Below are positions 18,438-31,739 of a stretch of DNA of 64,000 nucleotides, one piece after another. Position 1 is the stretch's first letter. The number at the start of each line of letters is the position of its first letter. Origin of the DNA: Actibacterium naphthalenivorans (GTDB taxonomy: Bacteria; Pseudomonadota; Alphaproteobacteria; Rhodobacterales; Rhodobacteraceae); contig NZ_JACIEQ010000002.1 in assembly GCF_014196965.1 (NCBI RefSeq), forward strand, positions 248,001 through 312,000, given 5' to 3'. The translations under genes were made by a program, and so were the position numbers. Under the pieces are notes generated by a model, which saw only the letters and a program-made list of their open reading frames with translations, was not told where the DNA came from and made no database searches.

Positions 18438-18716
18438 ATGTATATCAAGCGCATCGAAGGTCCGCGGGCCGTCACCTTGCCCGATGGCACCAAAATGACC
18501 CGGGCCGATCTGCCGCCGGTGGACACGGTCCGCTGGGTCGCGCGGCGCAAGGCCGCCGTGGTCAAGGCGATCGCCGCCGGCCTGATTTCGCAGGACGAGG
18601 CGCTGGCGCGCTATTCGCTTTCGCTGGAAGAGCTGGATGGCTGGCGGCTCGCGATTTCGCGTCATGGGACAGAGGCGCTGAGAACCACCAAGGTCCAACG
18701 CTATAGACAACCTTGA
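18438..18716 (+). CDS. sciP: CtrA inhibitor SciP (DUF1153)
   Basis: Small helix-turn-helix protein, 92 residues, that in Caulobacter binds CtrA and blocks CtrA-activated promoters. The sequence matches the DUF1153 family: MYIKRIEGPRAVTLPDGTKM, LPPVDTVRWVARRKAAVV and IAAGLISQDEALARYSLSLE, the last forming the helix-turn-helix. The start at 18438 has GGGGAG upstream. It lies directly upstream of ctrA, 97 bases apart, same strand; regulator and target are therefore neighbours. Caulobacter keeps the two genes apart, to my knowledge. Confidence 0.9.
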   Translation: MYIKRIEGPRAVTLPDGTKMTRADLPPVDTVRWVARRKAAVVKAIAAGLISQDEALARYSLSLEELDGWRLAISRHGTEALRTTKVQRYRQP

Positions 18717-18742
18717 ATTGTATTACTACGCTACGTGCAGTG

Positions 18743-18758
18743 GTAACGTGTAATTAAC
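18743..18758 (+). promoter_or_regulatory. Near-consensus CtrA box upstream of ctrA
   Basis: GTAA (18743-18746), 7 bases, TTAAC (18754-18758): one mismatch from the CtrA consensus TTAA-N7-TTAAC. It is 55 bases before the ctrA start. Autoregulation of ctrA by CtrA is established in Caulobacter; here it is inference from the motif. Confidence 0.45.
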
Positions 18759-18813
18759 CATTGTTAGCCAACGTGGTGGGGAAATCTGGGGAAGCAAACG
18801 GAGTAATTTGACG

Positions 18814-19527
18814 ATGCGCGTTCTTTTGGTGGAAGACGATCCGACAACATCCAAGAGCATCGAACTGATGCTCACCCATGCGAACTTCAATGTCTATACG
18901 ACGGACCTGGGCGAGGAAGGGATCGATCTTGCAAAGCTTTATGATTACGATCTTATCCTGCTGGACCTGAACCTGCCGGATATGACCGGGCATGAGGTTC
19001 TGCGCCAGATCCGCCTCGCGCGGATCGACACGCCGATCCTGATTCTCTCCGGTGCCGATGACACCGAGAACAAGCTCAAGGGGTTCGGCTTCGGCGCGGA
19101 TGACTATCTGACCAAACCCTTTCACCGCGATGAGCTGGTGGCGCGCATTCACGCCATCATCCGCCGGTCCAAGGGGCATGCGCAATCCTCGATCAAGACG
19201 GGCCGCGCCACCGTGAACCTGGATGCCAAGACGGTGGATGTGGACGGCAAGACCGTGCATCTGACCGGCAAGGAATATCAGATGCTGGAACTGCTTTCGC
19301 TGCGCAAGGGCACGACGCTGACGAAAGAGATGTTCCTCAACCACCTGTATGGCGGCATGGACGAGCCGGAGCTGAAGATCATCGACGTCTTCATCTGCAA
19401 GCTCCGCAAGAAGCTCAGCCAGGCCACCGGGGGCGAGAACTATATCGAGACAGTCTGGGGCCGCGGCTATGTGCTGCGCGATCCCGAGCCGGTCGAGGCA
19501 GAGCACCGCATCGCGCTTGGCGCCTGA
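18814..19527 (+). CDS. ctrA: Cell cycle / lifestyle response regulator CtrA
   Basis: OmpR-type response regulator, 237 residues. The receiver domain begins [20 protein letters not shown] with the phospho-acceptor D51 in [11 protein letters not shown]; the winged helix includes [17 protein letters not shown] and [12 protein letters not shown], near-identical to CtrA across alphaproteobacteria. In Rhodobacterales CtrA controls motility and gene transfer agent genes rather than being essential. The start is ATG 18814; an upstream TTG at 18808 is a less likely start. The C-terminus is IALGA, not the AA end used for ClpXP degradation in Caulobacter. Confidence 0.96.
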   Translation: MRVLLVEDDPTTSKSIELMLTHANFNVYTTDLGEEGIDLAKLYDYDLILLDLNLPDMTGHEVLRQIRLARIDTPILILSGADDTENKLKGFGFGADDYLTKPFHRDELVARIHAIIRRSKGHAQSSIKTGRATVNLDAKTVDVDGKTVHLTGKEYQMLELLSLRKGTTLTKEMFLNHLYGGMDEPELKIIDVFICKLRKKLSQATGGENYIETVWGRGYVLRDPEPVEAEHRIALGA

Positions 19528-23867
<4,340 letters not shown>

Positions 23868-23874
23868 CGGGTTT

Positions 23875-23909
23875 GTTCCTGAACGTTCGCAAATGTTCTT
23901 AAAAAGTTC
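23875..23909 (+). promoter_or_regulatory. Cluster of four GTTC repeats, LexA-type operator
   Basis: GTTC occurs at 23875, 23885, 23895 and 23906. The last two are separated by exactly 7 bases (TTAAAAA), giving GTTC-N7-GTTC, the established LexA box of alphaproteobacteria; the other two gaps are 6. The cluster lies just after recG and 67 bases or more before the ATG of a 40-residue membrane protein. It suggests SOS control of that gene. Confidence 0.6.
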
Positions 23910-23975
23910 TTTACTTTGAGTGGAGAATTTGAGAACAAAGAAGCAACAGAAAAATCCAAGCAGGGAACGCCCGCC

Positions 23976-24098
23976 ATGCTGAGTGAACTGAAAGCCGTTT
24001 TGACCCGCTCGTCCGACACGCTTGTGCAGGATGCCGCCGGCGCCGCCGCCCTTGTGGTGATGTTGATTGTCAGCCTGCATTTGCCGGGCCTTGTCTGA
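23976..24098 (+). CDS. Small membrane protein (40 aa), putative SOS-controlled
   Basis: Encodes 40 residues: a polar N-terminal half (MLSELKAVLTRSSDTLVQDA) and one hydrophobic span (AGAAALVVMLIVSLHLPGLV). AGGGA lies 8 bases before the ATG. It has its own probable LexA operator upstream and a strong intrinsic terminator at 24240, so it is probably a separate small transcript. Size, one membrane span and SOS-type operator recall SidA of Caulobacter, a 29-residue SOS-induced division inhibitor, but I see no clear sequence match; the function is unknown. Confidence 0.6.
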   Translation: MLSELKAVLTRSSDTLVQDAAGAAALVVMLIVSLHLPGLV

Positions 24099-24239
24099 CC
24101 CCTTTACTGCCTGCGGTCTGTTCCGGGCCGCGCATCCCTGTCCCCAACACCGGATGCGCCGCTTCTGACACTGCCTGTCCCAGAAAGCGGAGCGTGCCTC
24201 TTGCTCTGCCAACCGCCCGGATACACAGATACGCCACTT

Positions 24240-24277
24240 GCCGCCGCCTTCGTCCCCGAAGCGCGGCGGCTTTTTTT
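24240..24277 (+). terminator. Strong intrinsic terminator of the 40-aa gene transcript
   Basis: Stem GCCGCCGC plus CTTC, loop GTCCCC, GAAG, one bulged C, GCGGCGGC, then seven T (24271-24277). It is the clearest rho-independent terminator in the window. It ends the plus-strand transcript before the convergent Fe-S scaffold-like gene. Another hairpin lies inside the 3' untranslated part (GCGCATCC at 24130-24137 with GGATGCGC at 24152-24159). Confidence 0.85.
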
Positions 24278-24286
24278 GGTGGATGC

Positions 24287-24739
24287 TCAGGCGCAGGCGG
24301 TCCTGGCGGCCGCGTCGAACGCCTCGAGCGTGGCGTCGAGCGCCAGCAGGATCGACGCGTGGCGGTTCTTGTACTCTGTCGCGGGCAGCAGAACCTCGAG
24401 ACCGTCGAAGGGCGCATCCGGCACGGGGCCGTTGCCCTTGAGCATCGCGTTGAGCTGATCGCGGGCGGTTTCGACCTCGGCGCGTGTGCGTCCGATGATA
24501 TGGGCGCCGACCACGGAGGCGGAGGCCTGACCAAGCGCGCAGGCCTTCACATCCTGGGCGAAACCGGTGATCCGGCCATCCTCGACCATCAGATCGACGG
24601 CGACAGTGGACCCGCAGAGCGGCGCGCGCCGCTTGGCGGAGCCTGTGGGCGCATCAAGCCGGCCGAGATGGGGGATGTCGGCGGCAAGCTCCAGAATCCT
24701 CTGGGAGTAGAGCTTGATCATGTCGGTCTCGGGGCTCAT
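24287..24739 (-). CDS. Iron-sulfur cluster assembly scaffold-like protein (NifU/IscU N-terminal fold)
   Basis: 150 residues, related to the IscU/SufU scaffold family. Two of the three usual cluster ligands are visible: the Cys in PLCGSTVAVDLMVEDGRI and the Cys in DVKACALGQASASVV. The third, expected where the sequence reads YKNRHASILLALDAT, is not a Cys; His or Ser stands there. The start at 24739 has GGGAAAG upstream. It is divergent from hisI by 66 bases. Scaffold activity is therefore uncertain; it could be a non-canonical carrier. Similar proteins with this change are, as I recall, common in Rhodobacterales. Confidence 0.75.
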   Translation of the reverse strand: MSPETDMIKLYSQRILELAADIPHLGRLDAPTGSAKRRAPLCGSTVAVDLMVEDGRITGFAQDVKACALGQASASVVGAHIIGRTRAEVETARDQLNAMLKGNGPVPDAPFDGLEVLLPATEYKNRHASILLALDATLEAFDAAARTACA

Positions 24740-24805
24740 GGCTTTCCCTTTCGGCTGCTTTTCCATAGATAGCCCCATGACCGGCATTTGCAAAGGAGCG
24801 CGGTG

Positions 24806-25162
24806 ATGTCCTTCGACCCAGAAACGCTGAACTATGATGCCAACGGTCTGATCCCGGCGATCGCGCAGGCCACGGACGGCACGGTTCTGATGATGGCCTG
24901 GATGAACGCGGCGGCGGTGGTCCGGACGCTGGAGAGTGGGCGTGTAACCTATTGGTCCCGCTCGCGTCAGGCGTTCTGGGTGAAGGGAGAGACCAGCGGG
25001 CATACGCAGCGGCTGATCGATTTCCGGGTGGATTGCGACCGGGATTGCCTGCTGCTTGTGGTGGAACAGGCCGGGCCGGCCTGCCATACCAATCGGCGCA
25101 GCTGCTTTTATACGGCGGTGCGCGACGGGGGCGAGGTGGAGCTTATGGCACCGGAGGCGTAG
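24806..25162 (+). CDS. hisI: Phosphoribosyl-AMP cyclohydrolase
   Basis: Third step of histidine synthesis. 118 residues, single-domain HisI without HisE. Motifs: VLMMAWMNAAAVVRTLESG, TYWSRSRQAFWVKGETSGH and the zinc-binding cysteines in DCDRDCLLLVVEQAGPACHT. AAGGAG precedes the ATG at 24806. It stands alone, away from other his genes, and is followed by a dispersed repeat copy. Confidence 0.96.
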   Translation: MSFDPETLNYDANGLIPAIAQATDGTVLMMAWMNAAAVVRTLESGRVTYWSRSRQAFWVKGETSGHTQRLIDFRVDCDRDCLLLVVEQAGPACHTNRRSCFYTAVRDGGEVELMAPEA

Positions 25163-25170
25163 GAGATTTC

Positions 25171-25206
25171 TTGCCTCCGGCGGGGATATTTTCGGGAAAG
25201 ATGAAG
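25171..25206 (+). repeat. Dispersed 34-36-base repeat, copy A
   Basis: Plus-strand copy beginning GCCTCCGGCGGGGATATT and ending AAAGATGAAG, 9 bases after the hisI stop. The same element occurs, inverted, at 42370-42403 and 61503-61536. This copy has one extra base in the central part (TTTTCGGGAAAG). Confidence 0.8.
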
Positions 25207-25208
25207 GG

Positions 25209-26090
25209 TCAGAGGCCGATCATGGCGCGGACGTCCTGCGGTGTGGCGCCCTGAGCCCGGTAATGGGCGATGGCGCGCGCGTCGTCGCGCTTTGCCAGCC
25301 TTTTGCCGGTTTCATCGCGAATAAGTGCGTGATGGTAATAGGTTGGCGTTGGAAGGTCGAGCAGTGCCTGAAGAAGGACCTGCGCGAAGGTTGTCTCGAA
25401 CAGGTCGGCGCCGCGCACAACCTCGGTGATGGTCTGGATGGCATCGTCCCAGGTGGCGGCCAGGAGATAGGACACGGTTCCGATCTCCTTGCGGCCCAGT
25501 ACCACGTCGCCGGTGCCGTTCAGCAGCGTGTCGGCATCCAGGCGATGGTGGCCCGGGGAGAGCGGGCCGTTTTCCTGAAATCCGAATTGTGATGTGTTTC
25601 CAATGCTTTCGATGGCGCGGCGCATGTCGAGGCGCAGGGCGTCGCCGGGTTGTCGCGTGTCCATGGCCCGGTGGCGGCAGGTGCCGGGATAGATCGGCCC
25701 GTCGGGGCCGGTCGGCGGGGCGCCTTCCTGCGGGGCCGAGAGGGCGGCGCGGATGTCGCCCCGGGTGCAGCTGCAGGGGTAGATCAGGCCGCGCTCTGCG
25801 AGATCGTTCAGCACGCTGTCATATTCGGCCAGGTGTTCGGATTGGCGGCGCGCGGGTTCTGGCCATGTCAGGCCGAGCCAGCGCAGATCGTCATGGATCT
25901 GCGCCTCCCATTCCGGGCGGCAGCGCTGGATGTCCGTGTCTTCGATGCGGAGCAGGAATTGCCCGCGCATCGCCTTTGCCCGGTCGTGCGCCAGGATTGC
26001 CGAATAGGCATGGCCCAGGTGCAGCGGCCCGGTTGGCGAGGGGGCGAAGCGGGTGCGGTAGGTCACGACAGTGCCATCCAGCCTTTCCAT
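25209..26090 (-). CDS. gluQ: Glutamyl-Q tRNA(Asp) synthetase
   Basis: Attaches glutamate to queuosine in tRNA-Asp. A truncated GluRS paralogue of 293 residues lacking the anticodon-binding domain. HIGH-type [17 protein letters not shown], zinc ligands in [10 protein letters not shown], and a KMSKS-like KRLAKRDDA are visible. The listed ATG at 26090 overlaps the trmFO end by 28 bases and has AAGGA before it. A GTG at 26066 overlapping the trmFO stop as GTGA would start the protein at [10 protein letters not shown], closer to family length. Confidence 0.93.
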   Translation of the reverse strand: MERLDGTVVTYRTRFAPSPTGPLHLGHAYSAILAHDRAKAMRGQFLLRIEDTDIQRCRPEWEAQIHDDLRWLGLTWPEPARRQSEHLAEYDSVLNDLAERGLIYPCSCTRGDIRAALSAPQEGAPPTGPDGPIYPGTCRHRAMDTRQPGDALRLDMRRAIESIGNTSQFGFQENGPLSPGHHRLDADTLLNGTGDVVLGRKEIGTVSYLLAATWDDAIQTITEVVRGADLFETTFAQVLLQALLDLPTPTYYHHALIRDETGKRLAKRDDARAIAHYRAQGATPQDVRAMIGL

Positions 26091-27403
26091 GCGTCCTTGG
26101 CGCGGTCGGTATAGGCCTTGTAGCGATCCTTGCGGCCGCGCCGCCCGGCCTTGAGCCCCTCGACCGGGGGGAAGAGGCCGAAATTGACATTCATCGGCTG
26201 AAACGTCTTTGCGTCGGCCCCGCCCGTGATGTGGGTGACCAGCGCGCCGGTGGCGGTTTCGGGCGGTGGCGGCGGCAGGGCGTTGCCCCGGATTTCGGCC
26301 ACGGCCAGGCGCGCGGCCAGCAGGCCCATGGCGGCGCTTTCGACATAGCCTTCGACCCCGGTGATCTGGCCGGCGAAACGGATATGCGGCCGGGACTTGA
26401 GGCGCATCTGATCGTCGAGAAGCGTGGGGGAATTCAGGAACGTGTTGCGGTGGATGCCGCCCAGGCGGGCGAATCTTGCCTCCTCAAGGCCGGGAATCAT
26501 CCTGAAAACATCGGCTTGCGCGCCGTACTTCATCTTGGTCTGGAAGCCGACGATGTTGAACAGCGTGCCGAGCGCGTTGTCGCGGCGCAGCTGGACCACG
26601 GCATGGGCCTTGATCTCGGGCTGGTGCGGGTTGGTCAGGCCCACCGGTTTCATCGGACCATGGCGCAGGGTTTCGCGACCGCGTTCGGCCATCACCTCGA
26701 TCGGCAGGCAGCCGTCGAAATAGCCGGCGGTTTCGCCCTCGCGGAACTCTGTCTTGTCGGCGGCGAGCAGGGCGTCGATGAATGCCTCATACGTGTCGCG
26801 ATCCATCGGGCAGTTGAGATAGGCGGTGCGGTCTTCCTCCGTCTCGCCCTTGTCGTAGCGGGACTGGAACCAGGCCTTCGACATGTCGACGCTGTCGGCA
26901 TAGACGATGGGTGCGATCGCGTCGAAAAACGCCAGTGCCTCGGCGCCGGTTTCGGCCCGGATCGCCTCTGCCAGGGCGCCGGAGGTCAGCGGGCCGGTGG
27001 CGATAATCCAGTGGCCATCCTCGGGCAGGGCGGTGATTTCACCGGGCGCGACCGTGATCAGGGGATGCGCCTGCAGCCGGGCGGTGACGCCTGCCGCGAA
27101 TTGCTCGCGGTCCACCGCCAGCGCGCCGCCCGCGGGCAGGGCATGCGCATCGGCCATTTCCATGATCAGCCCGCCCGCCGCGCGCATTTCCCAATGCAGC
27201 AGGCCCACCGCATTCTGTTCGTCATCGTCGGAGCGGAAGGAGTTCGAGCAGACCATTTCAGCCAGATTGCCGGTCTGATGGGCGAATGTGCCGGTCTCGG
27301 GGCGCATTTCGTGGAGGATGACCGGGATGCCCGCGTTCGCGGCCTGCCAGGCGGCTTCGGAGCCGGCCATGCCGCCGCCGATGATATGGAGTTTATCTGT
27401 CAT
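26063..27403 (-). CDS. trmFO: Methylenetetrahydrofolate-tRNA-(uracil-5-)-methyltransferase TrmFO
   Basis: Folate- and FAD-dependent enzyme that makes ribothymidine at position 54 of tRNA. 446 residues. FAD motif [16 protein letters not shown] at the N-terminus, then [18 protein letters not shown] with the conserved Cys, [14 protein letters not shown] and [20 protein letters not shown] near the C-terminus. It is followed by gluQ with overlapping reading frames; the two tRNA-modification genes are probably co-transcribed. Confidence 0.96.
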   Translation of the reverse strand: MTDKLHIIGGGMAGSEAAWQAANAGIPVILHEMRPETGTFAHQTGNLAEMVCSNSFRSDDDEQNAVGLLHWEMRAAGGLIMEMADAHALPAGGALAVDREQFAAGVTARLQAHPLITVAPGEITALPEDGHWIIATGPLTSGALAEAIRAETGAEALAFFDAIAPIVYADSVDMSKAWFQSRYDKGETEEDRTAYLNCPMDRDTYEAFIDALLAADKTEFREGETAGYFDGCLPIEVMAERGRETLRHGPMKPVGLTNPHQPEIKAHAVVQLRRDNALGTLFNIVGFQTKMKYGAQADVFRMIPGLEEARFARLGGIHRNTFLNSPTLLDDQMRLKSRPHIRFAGQITGVEGYVESAAMGLLAARLAVAEIRGNALPPPPPETATGALVTHITGGADAKTFQPMNVNFGLFPPVEGLKAGRRGRKDRYKAYTDRAKDAWKGWMALS

Positions 27404-27433
27404 GCGCCGCGATGTAGGCGAGTTCCCGGCAAA

Positions 27434-27467
27434 GGGAAAGGGGCAGCGCGCCGGCGGCCCCTTTCCC
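27434..27467 (-). terminator. Terminator hairpin between the DoxX gene and trmFO
   Basis: Perfect 11-base stem (GGGAAAGGGGC with GCCCCTTTCCC), 12-base loop, just after the DoxX stop on the minus strand; the minus-strand sequence after it starts TTTGCC. Confidence 0.65.
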
Positions 27468-27481
27468 GTGTTTCGGTGCGA

Positions 27482-27883
27482 TCAGGCGATGGCCGATTTC
27501 GCCGCGAGATAGGCATCGGCCGAGAAACGCCCGGCGCCGTGGATCACCAGCAGGATAAAGCCGCCGGCAAGCCCGAGGTTCTTGTAAAAGCTGATCATCT
27601 GCATCTGGTCGGCCGGGACCAGATGAAACAGAACCGCCGAAAGAAGGCTGAACCCGGCCAGCGCGAAGGCCACGATACGGGTCTGAAAGCCGACGAGGAT
27701 GGCGATGCCGCCAAGAAATTCGAGCAGGATCGTCGGCCAGGCCAGAAAGGCCGGCACGCCGCCCGAGGTCATGTAGCCGGTGAAGCCCGGGACATCGCCC
27801 AGTTTGCCAAAGCCTGCGATAATGAAAAGCACGGCCAGAAGGGCGCGTGCCAGAAGGTCTGCGTAAGGTTTGAGTTCGGTCAT
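27482..27883 (-). CDS. DoxX family membrane protein
   Basis: 133 residues with four hydrophobic segments (for example ARALLAVLFIIAGFGKLGD and TILLEFLGGIAILVGFQTRI), the DoxX pattern including the G-K-L after the first span. DoxX proteins are small inner-membrane proteins of unclear role, some linked to thiol or oxidative stress. It is flanked by a terminator, so it is probably monocistronic. No further function can be read. Confidence 0.85.
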   Translation of the reverse strand: MTELKPYADLLARALLAVLFIIAGFGKLGDVPGFTGYMTSGGVPAFLAWPTILLEFLGGIAILVGFQTRIVAFALAGFSLLSAVLFHLVPADQMQMISFYKNLGLAGGFILLVIHGAGRFSADAYLAAKSAIA

Positions 27884-28010
27884 GTTCCAGTTCCCTATGT
27901 TTGCCCTCTCGGGTCACGGGGAGCTTGTGGCATGTGCGGATTTGTGGAGATACGCCTAGAAAGGCACAGAATATGCGCAAAAATGTATGATCAGCCTGAG
28001 CGACTGCTGT

Positions 28011-28044
28011 GATCCCCCGCAGCCGGTATCCGGCGCGGGGGATC
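28011..28044 (-). terminator. gyrA terminator hairpin
   Basis: Perfect 10-base stem (GATCCCCCGC with GCGGGGGATC) extended by an inner stem GCCGG-TAT-CCGGC after one bulged base, 15 bases past the gyrA stop on the minus strand. No T-run follows. Confidence 0.6.
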
Positions 28045-28059
28045 GTGGGCCCTGATGGG

Positions 28060-30795
28060 CTATTCTTCGCCGCTCTCGAGCGCGTCTTCGCCCTGGTCGG
28101 CGATCCAGGCGACAGAGACGACCTCTTCGCCCTTGCTGGTGTTGAACACCTTTACCCCGCCGGCGCTGCGCGACCGGAACGAGATGCCGTCGACAGGGCA
28201 GCGGATCGACTGGCCGGTCGAGGTGGCCAGCATGATCTGGTCGTCCATTTCCACCGGGAAGGCCGCCACGAGCCGCCCGCCGCGCATGGCCTTGTCCATC
28301 GCCTGCACACCCTGACCGCCGCGCCCGCGCACGGGATAATCGTGGCTGGACGAAAGCTTGCCGGCACCGCCGGAGGTGATCGTCAGGATCAGATCCTCGG
28401 CCGCCGACATCTGGGCGTAACGCTCTTGGCTGAAATCGGTGGCGGCGGCGCCCTCATCCTCTTCCACCTCGGCGTCATCGGCCAGGCCCGCGACCGCGCG
28501 GCGCATTTTCAGATAGGCGGCGCGCTCTTCCGACGTGGCCTCGAAATGCCGGATGACGGCCATCGACACCACCTTGTCGCCAGCCGCCAGACGGATGCCG
28601 CGCACCCCCGTCGAATCGCGGCCCTTGAAGATACGCAGATCGGTGGTGGGAAAGCGGATGGCGCGCCCGCCGGAGGTGACAAGCATCACGTCGTCATCCT
28701 CGGTGCAGATGCGCGCGTTCACCAGGCTGACGCCGTCGGGCAGTTTCATCGCGATCTTGCCGTTCGATTTCACGTTGGTGAAATCGGAAAGCTGGTTGCG
28801 CCGCACGTCGCCCGCTGTGGTGGCGAAGACGATCTGCAGATCGGACCATTCCTCTTCGGGGCGGTCGACCGGCATGATGGCGGCGACGGAAACCCCCTTG
28901 GGAATCGGCAGGATGTTGATGATCGCCTTGCCCTTGGCGGTGCGCCCCCCCTGCGGCAGGCGCCAGGTCTTCAGCTTGTAGACCATGCCTTCGGTGGTGA
29001 AGAACAGAAGCTGGGTGTGGGTGTTGGCCACGAACAGGGTGGTGACCACATCCTCTTCCTTGGTCGACATGCCCGACAGGCCCTTGCCGCCGCGGCGCTG
29101 CGCGCGGAATTCATGCAAGGGCGTGCGCTTGATATAGCCAGACTGGGTGACGGTCACGACCATGTCTTCGCGCTCGATCAGGTCTTCGTCGTCCATGTCG
29201 CCGGACCAGTCGACAATCTCGGTGCGGCGGGGAACGGCGAATTGTTCGCGCACCTCGCGCAGTTCGTCGGAGATGATTCCCATGATCCGCTCGCGCGAGC
29301 GCAGGATGTCCAGATACTCGCGGATCTTGCCGGCCAGCTCCTGCAGCTCGTCGGTCACCTCTTTCACGCCCATCGCTGTCAGGCGCTGCAGGCGCAGCTC
29401 AAGGATCGCGCGGGCCTGGGTTTCGGACAGGTTGTAGGTGCCATCCTCGTTCATCTTGTGCGACGGGTCGTCGATCAGCTGGATGTATTCGGCGATGTCA
29501 TGGGCGGGCCAGCGGCGCGTCATCAGCTTTTCGCGCGCCTCGGCCGGGTCGGCGGAGGCGCGGATCGTCGCCACGACCTCGTCCACATTGGAAACCGCCA
29601 CGGCCAGACCGCACAGGATATGGCTGCGCTCGCGCGCCTTGCGCAGCTCGAATGCAGTGCGCCGGGCAACGACTTCCTCGCGGAAGCTTACGAAGGCGGA
29701 CAGGAATTTGCGCAGGGTCAACTGCTCGGGGCGGCCGCCGTTCAGCGCCAGCATGTTGGCGGCGAAGGAGGTTTGCATCGGCGTGAATCGGAACAGCTGA
29801 TTGAGCACGACCTCGGCGGTGGCATCACGCTTGAGCTCGATCACCACACGCACGCCGACACGGTCGGATTCGTCCTGAACGTGGGAAATGCCTTCCAGCT
29901 TTTTCTCGCGCACCAGTTCGGCGATCTTCTCGATCATCGCCGCCTTGTTCACCTGATAGGGAATCTCATCCAGAACAATGGCATAGCGGTCTTTCCTGAT
30001 CTCTTCGACGCGGGTCTTGGCGCGGATGATGATCGAGCCGCGCCCTTCGAGATAGGCCTTGCGGGCGCCGGAGCGGCCCAGAATGATGCCGCCGGTCGGG
30101 AAATCGGGGGCCGGGATGAATTCCGTCAACTGCTCTGACGACAGATCGGGATTGTCGATCAACGCCAGCGTGGCGTCGATCACCTCGCCCAGGTTATGCG
30201 GCGGGATGCGTGTGGCCATGCCCACGGCGATGCCTTCGGAGCCGTTGACCAGAAGGTTGGGGAACCGGGCCGGAAGCACCACCGGCTCGCGGTCCTTGCC
30301 ATCGTAGTTGTCCTGGAAATCGACGGTTTCCTTGTCGATATCGGTCAGCAGGGCGTTCGCCGATTTCGCCAGCCGCACTTCGGTGTAGCGAAAGGCCGCG
30401 GCCTTGTCGCCATCCATCGAGCCGAAGTTGCCCTGGCCATCCAGCAGTGGCAGCGACATCGAAAAATCCTGCGCCATCCGCACAAGCGCGTCGTAAATCG
30501 CCGAATCGCCATGCGGGTGGTACTTGCCCATCGCATCGGCCACCGGGCGCGAGGATTTGCGGTAGGGTTTGTCGAATGTATTTCCGACCTCATTCATGGC
30601 ATAAAGAATGCGCCGGTGCACAGGTTTTAGGCCATCGCGCAGATCCGGGATCGCGCGGGAGACGATCACGCTCATCGCGTAATCCATGAAAGACGTCTTC
30701 ATCTCCTCTTCGATGGAGATGCGCGGGCCGTCGTACCGGGGCGGCTCTGGCGTGTTTTCGTCTTCGTTTTCAGGGGTTTCCGGCGTGTCGTTCAC
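28060..30795 (-). CDS. gyrA: DNA gyrase subunit A
   Basis: Breakage-reunion subunit of gyrase, 911 residues. Winged-helix and tower domains fill residues 25-540. The catalytic tyrosine is Y137 in [10 protein letters not shown]. The quinolone-resistance region reads [17 protein letters not shown]: the Ser (S98) and Asp (D102) matching E. coli S83 and D87 are the susceptible residues. The C-terminal beta-pinwheel begins near residue 540 with the GyrA box [10 protein letters not shown]. An acidic C-terminal tail follows. Single gene with its own terminator. Confidence 0.98.
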   Translation of the reverse strand: MNDTPETPENEDENTPEPPRYDGPRISIEEEMKTSFMDYAMSVIVSRAIPDLRDGLKPVHRRILYAMNEVGNTFDKPYRKSSRPVADAMGKYHPHGDSAIYDALVRMAQDFSMSLPLLDGQGNFGSMDGDKAAAFRYTEVRLAKSANALLTDIDKETVDFQDNYDGKDREPVVLPARFPNLLVNGSEGIAVGMATRIPPHNLGEVIDATLALIDNPDLSSEQLTEFIPAPDFPTGGIILGRSGARKAYLEGRGSIIIRAKTRVEEIRKDRYAIVLDEIPYQVNKAAMIEKIAELVREKKLEGISHVQDESDRVGVRVVIELKRDATAEVVLNQLFRFTPMQTSFAANMLALNGGRPEQLTLRKFLSAFVSFREEVVARRTAFELRKARERSHILCGLAVAVSNVDEVVATIRASADPAEAREKLMTRRWPAHDIAEYIQLIDDPSHKMNEDGTYNLSETQARAILELRLQRLTAMGVKEVTDELQELAGKIREYLDILRSRERIMGIISDELREVREQFAVPRRTEIVDWSGDMDDEDLIEREDMVVTVTQSGYIKRTPLHEFRAQRRGGKGLSGMSTKEEDVVTTLFVANTHTQLLFFTTEGMVYKLKTWRLPQGGRTAKGKAIINILPIPKGVSVAAIMPVDRPEEEWSDLQIVFATTAGDVRRNQLSDFTNVKSNGKIAMKLPDGVSLVNARICTEDDDVMLVTSGGRAIRFPTTDLRIFKGRDSTGVRGIRLAAGDKVVSMAVIRHFEATSEERAAYLKMRRAVAGLADDAEVEEDEGAAATDFSQERYAQMSAAEDLILTITSGGAGKLSSSHDYPVRGRGGQGVQAMDKAMRGGRLVAAFPVEMDDQIMLATSTGQSIRCPVDGISFRSRSAGGVKVFNTSKGEEVVSVAWIADQGEDALESGEE

Positions 30796-30989
30796 GTTTA
30801 TTTCCGCCCGTTCTTGCGCGCTCTATATATTGTTACCCGAACTATATCTTAACCTGTATATGGGGTGCAATGGGCGCGGCGGGGGAATGCAAGCAGCCGC
30901 CGGGATGGAGTGATAACATACTGTTTTAATTGAAAACTAAATCAGTTCGGGCATGCTTTATTTCACAAATGTGACAAAGGAGAAATGCA

Positions 30990-31259
30990 TTGAGCAGAAA
31001 TGAGACCGAGTTGCTTTTGAAAGGCTACGGGCTGACCACGGCGGAATTCTTCTACCGGATGCCCGACTATCAAAACGTCCTGAACACATTCGTCTGGCAG
31101 GATTACGATCTGGCGCCCGATCATCCCCGGCTGTTCAAGTTCATCGAGTTCTGGCACGACGAAATAGAAGGGCCGCTGCATTCGGTGCGCTTTACCCATC
31201 GCAAACTGCTGGCGACGGGCGAATGGCGCAATGTGGTGGGGGAATTCACCCTGCACTGA
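30990..31259 (+). CDS. usg: Usg family protein
   Basis: 89 residues matching the Usg family of alphaproteobacteria (LLLKGYGLTTAEFFYRMPDY, then TFVWQDYDLAPDHPRLFKFI and HSVRFTHRKLL). The biochemical role is unknown. The start is a TTG at 30990 with AAGGAG 7 bases upstream; an out-of-frame ATG at 30985 opens only a two-codon frame. It ends 6 bases from the convergent dsbB stop. Confidence 0.85.
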   Translation: MSRNETELLLKGYGLTTAEFFYRMPDYQNVLNTFVWQDYDLAPDHPRLFKFIEFWHDEIEGPLHSVRFTHRKLLATGEWRNVVGEFTLH

Positions 31260-31265
31260 GCAGCG

Positions 31266-31739
31266 TCAGTGGCGCAGGCTGGCCCGTGCCGCCAGCACCC
31301 ACAGGAGCGCGAAGGCGAAGGCGGCCAGCGCGTTCCAGCTTGCCATCGACAGGCCCAGCATCTGCCATGCCACCTGATCGCACATGACCACCTTGGGGGC
31401 GGCGTCGAAATTCAGCAGATCGCTGCCCGACAGGCCAGACAGCCCGTCGCCGCTGCCGGTGCAGGAGGTGGGGCCAGGCCACCATTTGCGCTCGACCCCG
31501 GTGTGATAGACGCCGAGCGCCCCGGTCGTCAGCGCGGCCGCCGCGCCCAGAAGCGGCAGAACCACGCCGCGCACCATCAGGGCCAGCGCGCCGATCACGA
31601 TGGCGGCGGCATGGGGCCAGCGCTGCCACAGGCACAGCTCGCAGGGCGGCAGCCCGCCGATGTACTGAAATCCGAACGCCCCCGCGAGCATTGCGGCCGA
31701 TCCGCCGGCGGCCAGCAATATCAGCGTCGTGCGGCTCAC
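31266..31739 (-). CDS. dsbB: Disulfide bond formation protein B
   Basis: Quinone-linked membrane oxidase that recharges DsbA. 157 residues with four membrane spans. The first periplasmic pair is CELC (C33, C36); the second-loop pair is C93 (PTSCTGSG) and C120 (VVMCDQVAW). The start overlaps the upstream yqaA-type gene by ATGA, so the two are coupled. Confidence 0.93.
   Translation of the reverse strand: MSRTTLILLAAGGSAAMLAGAFGFQYIGGLPPCELCLWQRWPHAAAIVIGALALMVRGVVLPLLGAAAALTTGALGVYHTGVERKWWPGPTSCTGSGDGLSGLSGSDLLNFDAAPKVVMCDQVAWQMLGLSMASWNALAAFAFALLWVLAARASLRH

Noticed and set aside
18754-18767. A second CtrA-like site TTAA-N6-TTAG
   Set aside because: The spacing is 6 and the second half is imperfect; the overlapping GTAA-N7-TTAAC is the better candidate.
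25589-28012. 807-codon plus-strand frame
   Set aside because: It spans antisense to gluQ, trmFO and the DoxX gene, all of which have clear motifs; no ribosome site or family.
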